From Helopsaltes ochotensis (taxonomy: Eukaryota > Chordata > Aves > Passeriformes > Locustellidae), in NCBI GenBank assembly GCA_013400155.1, contig VXBM01001974.1:14006-78005 (forward strand): 64,000 nucleotides of DNA, written 5' to 3'. The translations under genes and the position numbers were made by a program. Positions 43,259 through 56,582 of the stretch are shown in pieces. The notes beneath the pieces are model-generated. The model did no database searches and was not told the origin of the DNA. It saw nothing but the letters and a program-made list of their open reading frames with translations. Each line of letters begins with the position of its first letter. Positions within the stretch are counted from its first letter, which is position 1.

Positions 43259-45834
43259 AAGAAATGAACCTTACCAAAGCTCAACCACTACTTTTGTTTC
43301 CACGAATTTTCATGATAAACCTTACTACTTTCATGGTGTGTGTTTTACAGTATTTATTTTAGAGTAATGAAAAAATGGCAAAAATATTCATTCATGTAAT
43401 TAAAATATTGGATACCCCAGCTGCTGATTAAGAAGTTTAAGATGAAGAATGTAAAGATCAATCTTAAAAAGTCTCATGAGTAAAATACATTTTTTTCAAG
43501 AAAATAATATGTATTTGATAAGTATATGTTATTTTTCTGCAGGCAGTATCAGAAGATTGCAATAGATTGGACAATTTCTAAGGTTAAATTCTGCTGTTAA
43601 GAATCGGTATGTAAACTGGTAGTAATGGGACTAATGATTTTCCATACTCATAAAGTCAATATAATATGGTTATATCACTGACAACATAAAACACATTTTG
43701 GAGAGAAGAGAGTGATATTAAGCCACACCAGCTTGCCATCTGACTATCAGGCTCTCCATTAACTATCTTAAATTAACATTTAACTATCTTGAGCACGTTT
43801 AAACAGAGAACTGATTAATCATCCGGCACCTTCTGACTTTCTTTGTAGAATAGGAGCTAATGATTTCTCAAGTGTCAGTGAGTGAAATCTTACAAGTTTA
43901 ATGGGATGCTTGTTGTGTGATCTTTTTGCAGTCTTGATAAATTCAGAGGAAATGGCTTTTCACAGAGATTTGTGGCTACAGTCACTGGAGGGGAAGCAGG
44001 TGGTTGGCAGAAGAGAGGAGGAGGTGTTCTACCACCCCTAGCAGGACCAGGAATTTTGAGAAGAGGAAGGTGGAGTTAAGCTAAAGAGTGAAGGAATTTC
44101 ACTGAAAAAGTTCCCTGGAGTAAGAGCAGGAGTTGAAGTCATCGAAATGCAGAAGAAACTCTAGGAAAATGTGGGACAGAATGTTGAGGGCTTTCAGCAC
44201 ATTAAGTACCAAATAGATACTTAGGAGTTTTGTACAAAAGGTATTCTTGACTTGGTGGGTCTTCAGTCCCTTGGAATGTCCATATCACACCTCATTGCAT
44301 CTTTATCTGTGTTCAGGCACATCTTCCACATGCTACACTCTGGCTTTGAGCTCTAGCAACCTTGTCATTTCCTGAACCATTCTCAGCCTACTACTGCAGC
44401 TAAATGCAGCTTTCAAGTAAAGCAAGGATCCTAAGTGAGCAGATTTCAGTATATGAAGGAGAGCAGAAATTACCTGTAAAGGTCTTTCCTGTCTCAAAAG
44501 TTGTTATATGTTTTCTGTCTCTTCTCCCATTCTCTCACAGTGCTCCAGGGTAAAATCCTATCCTTTCCTGAGCCAAGGCAAGGTTTCCTTTTGAGTCCAC
44601 CCAGCCAGAATTTAACCTTTTAACACTGCCTTTAGTTTTGTCGGTTTCCTTTTTCCTAGTCCTATCACAGCAAAAGAATCCCCTCTACATTAAACTCAGT
44701 TGCCTTAATTGCAAAAAACCCTCAAACAATCAAAACCCAGAAACATAGAAACCCAGGATAGTTTAGGAAAGTTTCACATTTTTGTTTTGATGCCAGAAAG
44801 TCCCAGCTGAGGTTTGTTCTCCTTACTGCAGTGTAAAACGAAAGGGTAAATGAGATGAGCATGAATTTAGGGGTTAAACGTCCAGAAACAGACTCTCATT
44901 CTTTGTAGGTGTTTCTGCAAGGCAACTGCATTGGCATGAAGAAACGTGGATATTTCTTGGCACGGTTTACATGTTTACATCCCCAGTTGGCACAAATTTA
45001 CTTTTCACTGTACTCAGTGGAGCTATGTATGCATTAAAATATCTTGGGGTTTGCTCCTATTTGCATCAGCATTGGACAATGTTATGTGGACACCCAATGA
45101 ATTTTTGGACTTCTTTGGATTCCTACATTAACTTCTACCATTTCAATTGAATCTAAAAAAAAGAAATAGAGAAAAATATTACAAAAGTAGAAGAAATATT
45201 TCTGTTCCTACTCTCCAAATAAATGGGTTTTCACTGGTAGCTTGGTAATCCTTGTACAAGGTGATCCACAACATTGACATCTGTAAGGACACCTCTATGA
45301 GTAAAACCCATTTTATACCAAACTGAAGCTCTCAATTGAGATACAGGTAAGTGACTTGTTTCCAACATTCACAGTTTTATCCTGGATATCAGTGTTGGGT
45401 TAAATGCCACAAGTTTGTGGATAATGAAGTGACTTGAAAGTGCCATTTTATTTTGAAAATCGAATGCAAAAATTCAGAGTCAAAAAGCAAAACCCTGACT
45501 CTTACCTCAGAGGACACAAGCTGCAGCTGCAGGTTTTACTCAAACCACTGCATGGGTGAGTTAAGAAGGCTTTGTGCTCCTCAGTAGATTAAAGGTGCCT
45601 GTAAGGGTTGTTTTCTGAAGGCTCAGAGTTTTACAATAGAACCAATTTCCTATACACTTGGTATCGTAGTGATAACCCATCAAAAAGTCCCATTGTACCA
45701 CAAATACAAAGGACTAAGCTTGCTTTTTATGCCTTAGGCTTTTTCCACTCCTGTAACCAGTCATGTTGCTCTTTTTGTTATGATCTTGCACTCTTTTTTC
45801 TTTTCCTTAGGCTTTGATTTTTATTCCCCTGATG
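43259..45834. other. Unassigned AT-rich DNA
   Basis: No gene, RNA or named repeat was recognised in this 2.5-kb stretch. Confidence 0.4.
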
Positions 45835-47090
45835 TTTTAGTTGGGAATATCAAAGAGGATATCAGGCAAAAATGCTAGCAGCCCTGTATGGATGAACGAG
45901 GAGCTCATGGACAAACTCAGACACAAAAAGGAAGCCTGCAGAGGGTGGAAGAAGGGAGAGGTAGCCTGGGAGGAATACAGAGAGATTGTCTGAGCAGATG
46001 GGGTCCAGGCTAGGTAGGATAAAGTCCCGGAAGAATTAAATCTGGCCAAGGCATCAAGGGAAACTTGAAAAGATTCTATAGGAATGATGGTGATTAGAGT
46101 GAGATAAGGAAAAATGCAGATCCCTCTCCAGAAGGAAGCAGGAGGTCTCATTGCTTGTGAAATTCTCCAGCCATGCTGCCCAAGTTGTAGAAGGCAAAGG
46201 TATGGAACTGAGAGAATGAAGAACTGCCCACTGTCAAAGATTAGGTTTGAGACCATCTAAGGAAACTGAAGGTCTGTGCGGTCTGATGAGATACAATTTT
46301 AGATCCTGAGAAAAGTGGTGAAATCCATGGCTAAGCTGTCCACCAGGTCTTGGCCAAGTGCCAGGTCGTGCAGGTGGGTCAGGGCCATTCCAATCACAAG
46401 TAAAGGCTGGGCAGAGTGTCTTGAGAGCAAACCTGGGAAGAGGGACTAGGGGGTGTTGGTTTATGAGAAGCTCCACATGACCCAGCCATGTGCACTGGCA
46501 GCGCAGAAAACCCCAAATGTGTCCTGGCCTGCATCAGAAGAGGTGTGGCCAGCAGGTCGAGGTGGGGAGGGATTCTGCCCCTCTGGTCTGCTTTGGTGAG
46601 GTCTCACCTGCAGTCCTGCATCCTGCTCTGTGAACCCCAAGGACCCCATGGACCTGTTGGAGCAATTCCAGAGGAAGCCACAAAATGCTCCAAGGGCTGG
46701 AGCACCTCTGGATACAGGTGGAGAGAGCTGGGAGTGTTCAGGCTGGGGAAGAGTCCAAGGAAATCTTAGAGCCCCTTCCAGTGCCTAAATGGGGCTAATA
46801 AGAAAGATAGAGACAAACTTTTTAGCGAGGCCTGTAGCAATAGAACAAGAAGTAATGTGTTTAAACTTAGAGAACAATTTATAAGGAAGAAATCCTTTCT
46901 GTTTGGGTGGTGAGGCCCTGACACAGATTGCCCATGGAAGCTGTGGCTACCCCACCCCTGGAAGTGTTCCAGGCCAAACTGGACAGGGCTTGGAGCAGGC
47001 TAGGATAGTGGAAGGCATCGCTGTCCATAGCAAGGAATGGAACTTGAAGAGCTTTAATGTTCCTTCCAACCCAAACCATGCTCTTAAACT
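45835..47090 (+). mobile_element. Long CR1 copy with remains of ORF2, plus strand
   Basis: The left part (about 45,870-46,060) reads in one frame as WMNEELMDKLRHKKEACRGW and then KKGEVAWEEYREIV, which I recognise as the linker part of CR1 ORF2, the endonuclease/reverse transcriptase protein. From about 46,440 to 47,090 typical CR1 reverse-transcriptase C-terminal and 3' untranslated text follows (for example CCAGCCATGTGCACTGGCAG, CTGCATCAGAAGAGGTGTGG and CCTTCCAACCCAAACCATG near the end). The intact reverse-transcriptase core is missing between the parts, so there is an internal deletion. It is the longest CR1 in the window and is full of stops. Confidence 0.85.
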
Positions 47091-48696
47091 TTTAAAGCTA
47101 ATCCAAATAAAAAAGAGAATGGGAGCACAGCTTTGAGGTTTGGGTTTTGTTTGTTTGTGTGTTCTTGTGTTTTTGTTTGTTTGTTTGTTTTGCAATACAG
47201 GATATTGTTACTGTGTGTTAGGAAGGGCACAGTTAGATTGACATGCCCAGGAATTTCATTTCTGTTGTGTGCATAAGCTACTAATGCAGAAATGCTACTC
47301 TGGCTCTTTTGTTTAGGGAGGAAAGACAGTCAACTTCCATTAGCCTATTAAAGTGCTGATAGTTCTTTCTGATGTCTGCAGAACTGTTCAAAGAACAACC
47401 ACAACTTCATTGATGTGCTAATACAAGCTAATAGATAACACCTGTGATTTTAGATACAGCTGGAAGGCATGATTAACCAACTATGTCCTGTTTAAGTGTC
47501 TGGAACCCCAACACTGTCTGGGAGATACAGTTTAGGACCTGATTATGCACTGAATAAAATCCAATAACTGAGGCTTTTCCAACTATCTGAGCTCCATATG
47601 AGTGTGAAAATACTATGCCATCATACTACTCTTTCCTAGTTTTATAAATGTGAATTAGATCTCTTTTTGTATAACAAGACTGCAATTTGAGTAAGCTTTT
47701 CACTTCTCTTCCTATTTCTGTATTTGGTTATTTATTTGATGCATTACAGTAATGCAGAGGACAGGTGCTTTTTCTGTAGACATATGTAAAAATACAAACC
47801 AGTTTGAAATATACTTGTACTTCATTCTGTTGCATGTGGTAGAGACACAGACCTTTGAATAAACTAGCACACAAAGACATCTTCCCTTTGAAATGAAATG
47901 TTACCTTCAGCTCCAGGTGGTTAGCTGGCAAAAGTGAATCAGAAGAGGCAGTGACCAAAAAGATGTGTTTAAGGGGAAAGGCATGTGGAAATAAGGAAGT
48001 TTCAGTCATTTGGACACATCTGCTGGGTCCTTTTGCCCTGAGAAGAGACACTAGTTGCCATGGAGGAGCTGGCTAAGCCCTAAACCAGGTGGGGAAATAT
48101 GGGATTTAGTGATACTACTCAAAGCACAAAGACCAGCTCACTCTGGAGACAGGAGAATTTATGTGCTTGGCTTGACTCCTCCGTGGAATGGGGAGGAAAG
48201 TTTACAAAAGTGCTTGGGGCTCTTCTCACTTAGTGTTGCGCAAAAACATAATGCATAACTGACACAGACTCAGAAGGATTATTGTTGAAAGTAAAAACCA
48301 TCAGAATCTCTTCTTTGTGGATGAGGAATTGAAAAACAGAGGTGACACCAAACTCCTCTGGTTTGTTTGGCTTGGTCCTGATGAATGATCAAATAGTCTG
48401 AGCTACCTAAAATTTCTTCATGCTCTGCACTGCATAGAGAGCAAGTAGAAAGGCCGAAAAAAAAGGTGACAGTCAACTCCTGCTCTTGCTCTGCCTTTGC
48501 ACACAATACAGGTGCAATGAGCTTGAGCTAGCCAACTCTGAGGTGTTTGATCCAATCTCCCTGTACTTGAGCTGTACACTTTTAAAAGAGCACAGCCATA
48601 GAAACCTAAGTCACTAGAGATTTTATATTTCAGAACACACCCTCTTGACTTGGAAACTAAGGACACTTTTAATTGTGATATCAACAATTTTCTTAA
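47091..48696. other. Unassigned DNA with a short TTTG repeat
   Basis: A (TTTG)n-like patch lies at about 47,146-47,192. Otherwise no gene or repeat was recognised. Confidence 0.4.
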
Positions 48697-48945
48697 TTCA
48701 TAGAACCAGAGAGTCGTGGAATGATTTGGTTTGGAAGGGACCCAAAACCTATTTAATTCTAATTCCCCTGCCAGGGAAAGGGACACTTTCACTAGACCAG
48801 ACTGCTCAAAGCTCTATCCAACCTGGCCTGGAATACTTCCAGGATTGTGGTAGTCACAGTTTCTTTGGGCAGCCTGTTGTAGTTCTTCCCCATCCTCTTA
48901 CTTATTCCTGATGTCCAATCTAACCTTCCCTCTTAGAGTTTTACG
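48697..48945 (-). mobile_element. CR1 fragment, minus strand
   Basis: Complement of CR1 3' sequence: CATAGAACCAGAGAGTCGTG, TTTGGTTTGGAAGGGACCC, CTATCCAACCTGGCCTGGAA and TTGGGCAGCCTGTTGTAGTT occur in minus-strand order. Confidence 0.85.
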
Positions 48946-51157
48946 GGCTTGAGCCAAATAGCATGGGAGTCAGCTCCAAATTAAAATAGTCAGTGCACAT
49001 GGGGGTGTCCAGATGCACCTCCTGCTATGATCAGTGGTGGTTTAGATCAGCTGTTCACACACAGATATCCATGACTATCTGAGGTGTCCTCAGGTGTTGT
49101 CTAACTGACTTTCAGCAATGTAGCAGATGCCACCCTCCACAAAGGGTTTCTGTGGGGAGACAGATTGTGGGGAAACACATAAAGATGGTGTTAAAGGCAA
49201 CTTTGCCCTTGATATATTGCAGCTGTGTTAATTACCAAAGAGTGGGAACAGCCTTACCCTCACAGGTACGAGTGTGATAAAGAGTGAGTGAGCTGGGAGG
49301 GAATCAGGGTCTGCTGGTTGTGCTGTGAGGAGGAAGGGACAGGAGGACATGCAAGGAACAGAAAGGGTAAGGTGCTGTATGTAGGACATATGGGGTTAGG
49401 TGGCTATGAAAGGAACAGGAAGAAGTGAGCCAGAACTGGAGAAGGAAGAGAGAAGAATGAGATAAAGAGCCAGAGCAGTGTGGAGCTGCCTTTGGGACGC
49501 TACAGAGAAAAGTTGTGAAATGCTTCTAGATAACAAGGTGCTGATACTTGAAGCCTTTCAAAGTTTTACTGAAGCACTCTGAGTGTCGTGGCCATCTCGA
49601 CAATAACAGGTTTCTTGTCCCCAGAGACCTGGACCGAGATAACTAAAGCCTGACGCCATCACCAGTTCTGTGAATGGCTCAATCTCCACTGAATATACAA
49701 AGCAGATCCCCATTGACTTGTGAACATCTTCATAAAGGTGTCTTAATCTTGAAATAAATCTCAAGAAGATTAGAGTCAGTATTTAGAAACAACAGGTAGA
49801 TTGTGAACTCATTATCTTCTGAGTGTTAAATCCAAAAGATTTTGAAAAATAAAATGTGCTTTTTACTGTTTCATAAAACAAGCTGTACTTAACAACTCAC
49901 TTGGACCTCAGCCTCTAAGAATCAGTTCTATAGATATTCTGATAGTAATTATTCTCCATAGGGAGCTCCTTTATTGCCTTAAAATTTTATGGAATAAGAT
50001 TACACCCACACTGTTTTCAAAAGCCACCCTAAGGCCTAATTTGCCAGCTGTCCTCAAGGTCTGCTGTCACGTGGATCTAGTAGTTAGGTTTCAGATGACC
50101 ACCTGGTACAAGAAGAGGGAAAATCTTTAATTTGCTAGCTGTGTTGAACTGCTCTCTGGTGCAACATAAATGGGCTTCAGAAACTAAGATTTAGGCTGTC
50201 AAAACCTGCTACTTCTCTAAATGCCCACAGTTGAGGATTTATTCCCACACCAGCTGACTAGTTGATGGAGGGAAAGGACATAATTCTTGATCTCAGACTG
50301 GTTCTTATTCCTTTCTTCTTAACCCTGAACACATCCATAAGTGAACTGTAAGGTAAAGAGCAGACCCTACTATGTACATTTTCTTTTTGTAGGCTATTCA
50401 CCATCACTGCTCGACAAAAATGAGTGGTTTATTCTTACAGGAGATGACACAAAAGCATAAAGAATTCTCTGTTTAACAATAATTCTGATCAACATCAAAA
50501 GCTTATTCACTGCTTCATGTCAAACCTTGGAAATAATTGGCTTTTATAAAGAGACGGTCATGATGCAACGGTGGTTGCCTGGGCAATTTCAGTGTCAAGT
50601 ATGAACACCTCTGTGGAATTTAAATACATTTTCTTTAAAGCCAGGTGAATATTTGCCATTTAATCCACTGCTCCAATAAGCTCAATCATTGTTCGTGCCA
50701 ATTTGTTTCAAATAAGGCACAAATTAGGAGACACTCCAGCTTTGCAGTGCTGCAGGACTGGCACGGTGACAACTGTGTCCCCAGGGAGCTGTCACAGGCA
50801 TCACACAGAGAGGAGCAGAACACGCAGTGCATCCCAAACTCCTTAATGCTTAGGGAGAAGAGAGAACAGTAAGGTTACCTCGCCCTATCCCCATATTTTG
50901 CAGGATTATTTCCAGTCATACAGTCTCCAATCTAATTGGAAAGGTGCGAGCCTGAGGTCCTCATCTCTTCTCAAGGGGCAACTGTTGCACAGGCCAAGCT
51001 GTTAGAACACCGAGTGAAGATATAATTTCAGTTTGGAACAATAGGAAAGGAGGAAAAAAAGAAAAAAATTCCATGGTGTTTTACTTTTTCAGGGTACTCA
51101 ACTATCTTGGCAATGTTTATAAGTGGTTTAAAGAAAATAGAAGTTTTGGCTGTCCTC
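48946..51157. other. Unassigned DNA
   Basis: I found no gene, RNA or named repeat in this 2.2-kb stretch. Confidence 0.4.
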
Positions 51158-51575
51158 AAAGAATCATAGGATCTTTAACGTCAGAAAGATCCTCTAGGAT
51201 CATCTATTAGCCCAGCACTGCCATATTCACCACTAAGCCAAATCCCCAAGTGCCATAAACACACACATTCCACCACTTCTGTGGATGGCTTCTCTCTTCA
51301 CCAAATGTTAATCAGTGCAAAACCAGCACACTTGAACAGCCTGACCACCCTTTCAGTGAAGAAATTTCGCTAATGTCCAACCTAATCCTCCTCTGCCACA
51401 ACCTGAAACCGTTTCCTCTTGTTGTGTCAGTTGTGTGACTTGTTGTGTCACTGTTACCCAGGAGAGATAGAAGACCCATGGCTGTCTGAAATCTCCTTTG
51501 AGGGAGTTGTAGAGGCCAATAAGGTCCCTCCTGAGCTTCCTTTTCTGGACAAAAATACACCTTCCATTCTCCTTA
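51158..51575 (-). mobile_element. CR1 fragment, minus strand
   Basis: Minus-strand CR1 words: AAAGAATCATAGGATC at the left, then AGCCCAGCACTGCCATATTC, CCACCCTTTCAGTGAAGAAA, TCCAACCTAATCCTCCTCTG and AGGTCCCTCCTGAGCTTCC. The 5' end is missing. Confidence 0.85.
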
Positions 51576-52192
51576 GTTGAAATAATAATAAAAAAATCCA
51601 CCAAGTAATGTTGGCCACTTCTCTTAATTAATTTACAAATATTTCTATTCTCTCTGATTCTGAGCTTGATGCAGATGGATATTAATGAAGAATACTAAGA
51701 TGATGGTGAGAGTTTGGGTTAACAGGAACATGGAAAGATCAAATTCAGACTTCTGTTGGACCACCAGGAGAGAGGAAAGGGTGAGAAAAAAAAATTGTAC
51801 AGATTGATTAAAAGAAAAACTACTATAAAACTCCAAAGAAGAGAAAAAAAATCCCTGAAAAACAAGCAAACCCCCTGAATGAATAACTAGCTGCAGAACT
51901 GAAAAAATGAGATTGAAGAGGGAGAAGAGGTACTAATATTTCTTCATGCAGTGGTCATTAAAACAGCAATATAGAAAGATTTAATGTATAGGAAGAGCAG
52001 CAGCAATAGGATCAGATCTCCTTAATGCACAGAACATCATAGATAGTGATTTTCATCAGCTTTAAGGGGATAAAAGCAGGCAGATAGCTAGAAAAGTAGG
52101 CAGATAGCTGGAAAAGTATACTGAATCATTAGTTTTCCTATGAGGCTGAAAAGAGTAACTAAATATATCTGTATTTACTATGAAAAAACATC
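51576..52192. other. Unassigned DNA with a 20-bp tandem duplication
   Basis: GGCAGATAGCT(A/G)GAAAAGTA occurs twice in tandem at 52,079-52,098 and 52,099-52,118 with one mismatch. No gene was seen. Confidence 0.5.
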
Positions 52193-52398
52193 TGTGATGG
52201 GTTGACCCTGACTGGATGCTGGGTGCTCATCGAAGCGCTCCAACACTCCCTTCCTCCTCTAGACAGAGAGGAAGAAAACAGGATGAGAAAGGCTCATGGT
52301 TCAAGGAATTTTAATAAAGCAAAAGCAAAAATATCCCACAGACGCATGGTAAAGCAGATTTATCCTTTACTTCCCATCAGCAAGGTGATATCCAGAGG
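52193..52398 (-). mobile_element. LTR fragment of the GTTGACCCTG family
   Basis: It begins TGTGATGGGTTGACCCTGAC, closely like the start at 34,111 (TGTCGTGGGTTGACCCTGGC), and continues with a matching CTGGGTGCTCATCGAAGC word. It is cut off after about 200 bases where a CR1 begins. Orientation is taken from the longer copy. Confidence 0.6.
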
Positions 52399-52530
52399 CA
52401 GAATCAGAGAAACCCAGAAAAGTTTGGGTTGTAACGGACCTTTAAAGGTGGTCTTGTCCAACTCTTTGCATTGATCAGGGACCTTTTTAACCAGATAAGG
52501 TTGCTCAGGGCCCTATCCAACCTGTCCTCA
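52399..52530 (-). mobile_element. CR1 3' fragment, minus strand
   Basis: Complement of CR1 3' text: CAGAATCAGAGAAACCCAGA, GTTTGGGTTGTAACGGACC, GTCTTGTCCAACTCTTTGC and TATCCAACCTGTCC. Confidence 0.75.
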
Positions 52531-54533
52531 GGAAGTTAGGCTTCAGTATACATAAGAGTTGCTTCAGAAGACAAATGCTGTAATAATGAAAGACCCCATC
52601 ATCCTCCTTTCTTGTTTTTTTTTCTGAACAGATGTCATATGATATGAAAAATCCCTTGGGACAGTTTGGGTCAGCTTTCCTGGCTGTGTCCCCTTCCAAT
52701 TGCTCATTTCCAGGAGAGTAGTTCAGGGGGATGTTGGAGAGATGTCACTGATGCTGTGCCAGTGTTACTTGGAGTAGCCAAAACCATAGTGTGTCATCAA
52801 CACCTTTCTGGCTCCCACTGCATAGCACAGAACTGGGAGTGATGCTGTGGGGAAAATTAACTTCATGGCAGCCTGACACAAATCAACAAGTGAAACGAAA
52901 AATTACAGAGAAAGGTTGTCCCTTAAATTAATAAAATTACAGGAACTGAGCTTAATGAAGCCAGTGAAAGCCAAGAAGCAGTGGTGATGGTAAAAGAGGA
53001 ATGGAAAGACTTGTATGCTTGTAATCACAGGTACAGAACACTTTCTTTTTCTCTTTTTTATGCTCACCATCACAGATACAGGTACCTGTAATCACAGGTA
53101 TATAGCCAAAACCCTTCCTAAGTGCATTTTTTTAAATACAAAAATACTATAGAAGAATGTGTCAAGTTAAATTTTAGCAAAAAAACCCAACAAAACAAAC
53201 AAAACCTCCTGAAAAAACTAACATTTCAGAACTCAAGAGATATAAAAACATAGGCAGACTATTCTTGAAACAATTTCTTTCACTGGATGTTTTGAAGGAC
53301 AGGTTATATGAGGTGAGAATTCAGTTGTGCACTTTCAAAGGGACCTGTGCTCTCAGAGGACTCTCACATGATCAATCCTCAGCCTTGTGCTGCAATTGGG
53401 GATGTCCCCACCTCAGTGACAGCACAGCTTTGGCTGCTGCTTGCATAGCATTTTCAATGCCCAGAGCTCATGGCAGGGTGTTGAGAAATAAAGAAAACCT
53501 TCAAGATGACAGACATGATGCTTGGGTTTTAAATTATGTGTTGGGTGAACATGGGAATTAATTCTTAGGAATATTTAGGAGCACCTTATTGCAGCACTAT
53601 GTGACATGAGCAATCACAAAACCTTTTCTTCGCAAAGAAAATTACTGCTGAAGGAATCAGCCCTAATGGAGTAATTGACACATTTGCAAAATTGAAGAAA
53701 AACAACCCATTGATCCACATCCACTTACATCCACAAAGCAGCAAAAAAGTCAAGCTGCAGATTGCTGTATTAGCTGGAGAAGAGCTTGATTTTCCTCTGT
53801 ATCCATTTTGGAATAACTGTTCTTATTGGAATTCTGTCTGACTGTGCAAGGTGAGATGGTTCAATTATTTAATCATGCCATCACTCTCAATTTGAAAGAC
53901 CAGTGCTAGAGCAAATGTGCTTTCTGTTTAATTTATGCCAATACTTAACCTAGTTGGTCTTTTCCCTGTTTGCGTGTCTTCAGTAATGTATCAGAATGTA
54001 ATGGTTATTTCCTCCATTTTTATATCTGTCAAATTTTATGAGTCTCATATTCTGTGGATGGCTCTGAATATTAAAGCTTTGTTCACTTCTATGTGCTTTT
54101 TCACAGACTCAAAGATTCTGAAGGACTGATGGGAAACAGAGATCACTTTAAGTCTGTCCCCTTTCATATTGAGAGGCAAAGATTTGCAGTTTTGTTATAC
54201 ATCTGCAAGTAATTTGTAAATGCTTGTACTGGCTGATTATTTCCATAGTAATTTGTTTCATTTTGCAAGCATGCTAGCTTTCTGCTAGAATTCTAGTGAC
54301 CGAAAACCTTTGAAATAAATGATTTCTCAGCCTATGTTAGACAGCCTAACAACATTTTCAGTTTCTGCTCTAGAACTTCTAAGAATTTTTTTTGATGGTC
54401 ACTTAAAGTTTGAGTCTTCTTATAGACAGTAAAATGTTAACAGCAGAAGTCAGTTAGTTAGAAAGCAGTTAGTTAGTTAGTTTTGCTAGAGAATATCCTT
54501 TACTCAAAGTCTACTTAATCAAATGTCACACAT
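52531..54533. other. Unassigned AT-rich DNA
   Basis: No gene was recognised. A word TGTAATCACAGGTA occurs at about 53,019 and again at 53,086, and a short TTAG repeat lies at 54,451-54,480 just before an LTR. Confidence 0.4.
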
Positions 54534-56582
54534 TGTAGCAGTGTGTTTAAGTGTGTTTAAATTGACAATGAAGTTAATTAGCTCTGTACTCCTTATTTTT
54601 CCCTTATTCCAGTATTTTCCAAGAGTTATTCCCTCCCTCAAGCTGTCCATCTTTCCATACCCTGCCCTTTTCCAGATTGTTCCCTATCTGTCTTTCCCAT
54701 GGTCCAACCCTTACCTAGACCCCGCCTTGGAATTCCCCTAAACCTCGATGCCCCATTGGAATGTGTGATCCCTTTCTCCTCCCCTGTCCTCCTCATTGGG
54801 TTCTAGGGCGTGTCACCCCATGTTAAGACCCTCCCATTGTCCTCCTGGATTGGTTGTCTTCATGTTACCACCCATTGATCCACCCCCATTTATAAGCCCG
54901 TGTAACCCAAGATTCCCGCTCTCTCCTGCCTTGTGCCTTCATAATGTAGTAGTTTCATGTTTGCCAAATTTTGTCTGCTAAATTTAGTGTAGTGGCCAAA
55001 TATTTTCTTACTGTGGAATAGGATTAGAATAAAGGTAAAACAGGTTTGACTTAAAGATAAAAACAGTTAGATTTATTAACACACACTAAAAAGAGAACAA
55101 AAAATATTGAGACCTTTCAAAAGCACCACCCTTCTCCCTAGTAACAGTTTACTTCTTACAAACAATGTAAAGAGACAGAACTCTGAACTCCAAGTCAGTA
55201 CCCCTTATAAAATAGTCTTTCACTCACTCTTTTAAAGAGAGAAAGTCTCTCCTATCATTATGGTAACTTTCCACAAGAGACACAGTCTGTGGCTCCCAAC
55301 CCCCACAAAAGCAGCCTGCCCAAGAATCTGCAATTGTGGACCCTCCCAACCAAGTAGCCTTTCCTATGGCTACAAATGGGTTGTGGACTCACGCTGGGGT
55401 TTCATCTTTTAAAGATGCATAGTTCCACAACAAAGGCTTTTTCATCTTCCAGAAACAAATATCTTCTTCACTGGTGCCGAAGTTTCTTCTCATTTCACTC
55501 TGTTCAAACTTTTTACAAGATTACCAGATTACAGGTTTTTTGTTCAATATTCATTTAATAAATCAACCTTTGCTTGAAAACTATAAAGCACCTCCCCAGT
55601 TCAGAGTTCACAATTTAAAGGAGTATTACAGTCTGTTACCACAAATTAAAGGAGATTTTCAGCCTAAAATCAAGGCAACTTGCTGTCTCTTCCACTTAAG
55701 GAGTCACTCTTCCTTTACAGACTTTGATATCTTCATACTGTCTTTTCACATATTTCCAGTTTGGCCTTTCCTCTCTCTTTAAGAAGGGTTAGAGTTTAAG
55801 AAGTCTCAGTCTGTGTCAGGAAAGAGTTAACATTCCCTGCCTGGGCCTGCGGATGGTCATGTGCTCTCTGCTGAGGCTGCAGTTGTGAAAGCCTTGCCAC
55901 CATGATGGTGAAGAGAAACAGCGGCTGAGATCTCTCTCGTGGCCAGGGCCTTTCTCCCCTTCCCCACCCCTGGGTCCCACAGGGGTGGACCCAGCCCAGT
56001 CTGGGCTTGGTGCTGCTTTTCCAGGGAGACCAGGGGACATTCCCTTTGGCCCGGCCGGCGGCACAGAGCAAACCTGGGGTCAGCTGTTGCCGTGGCTCTC
56101 CCCTCCTCTCCTCTCTTTTGCCAGCAGCCGCCAGGCTCGGGGGTGGCAGGGGCTCAGCTCAGCCCCGCCAGGGCTGCAGCGATGGCTGGGCCTGGCCGGA
56201 CCGCCCGGGGAAGGGGGAACAATATTACCTCATACCAGGCTAAGAGCGAAAGAGAGCACGCCCTGAAATTTTCTCGTATTTAAGCCCTATTTTTGCAGAG
56301 GTGTACACCTGCATCCTATTGGTTAATCTGGCAGTCAATTTTAAAGAAGATCACTAAGGGTTTTTTTTTACCATCCATGTAAGCAATACACAAGAATAAA
56401 CAGCTTGGATCACACAAGCTAGAGAGTCTCCCTCTCGTTCTTTGACCTGTGCCTGTTGTCCACTAGTGCCGTAGAGCAATAGCTCTAAGCCACTGCTCCC
56501 ATCAGCCTGCTTGGGAGTAGTACCCCTCTGGCACCGGTGTGGGGCTGGCAGAGAACTATCTTTAACTCTGGCACAGCATCGA
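54534..56582 (+). mobile_element. Plus-strand LTR split by a nested LTR (family F)
   Basis: The left part (54,534-54,944) starts TGTAGCAGTGTG and has several ATTGG (CCAAT-type) words and a TATA box CATTTATAAG (54,887-54,896). The right part (56,378-56,582) has AATAAA at 56,395-56,400 and a U5-like GC-mixed segment. With the nested element removed, the TATA box and poly(A) signal are about 70 bases apart, as expected in one LTR. CACAT occurs at both outer flanks (54,529-54,533 and 56,583-56,587), a likely target duplication, although the right end would then read ...TCGA rather than CA. Confidence 0.7.
54945..56377 (-). mobile_element. Nested LTR, 1,433 bp (family D, copy 2)
   Basis: It starts TGTAGTAGTTTCATGTTTGCC and ends TTTACCATCCA, matching copy 1 at 35,785-37,383 in its start, in overall layout and in the shared GGCCCGGCCGGCG word (56,048-56,060). 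Flanks are CATAA (54,940-54,944) and TGTAA (56,378-56,382), which differ only as the two decay products of one CG. On the minus strand a TTATAAGG TATA-like box (near 55,204-55,210) and an AATAAA (complement of 55,072-55,077) support minus orientation. It lies inside the plus-strand LTR of family F. Confidence 0.8.

Noticed and set aside
55939..56283. Three overlapping GC-rich open frames of 78-114 codons on the plus strand
   Set aside because: They are in the GC-rich end of LTR family D; several open frames in the same place show a composition effect rather than a gene.
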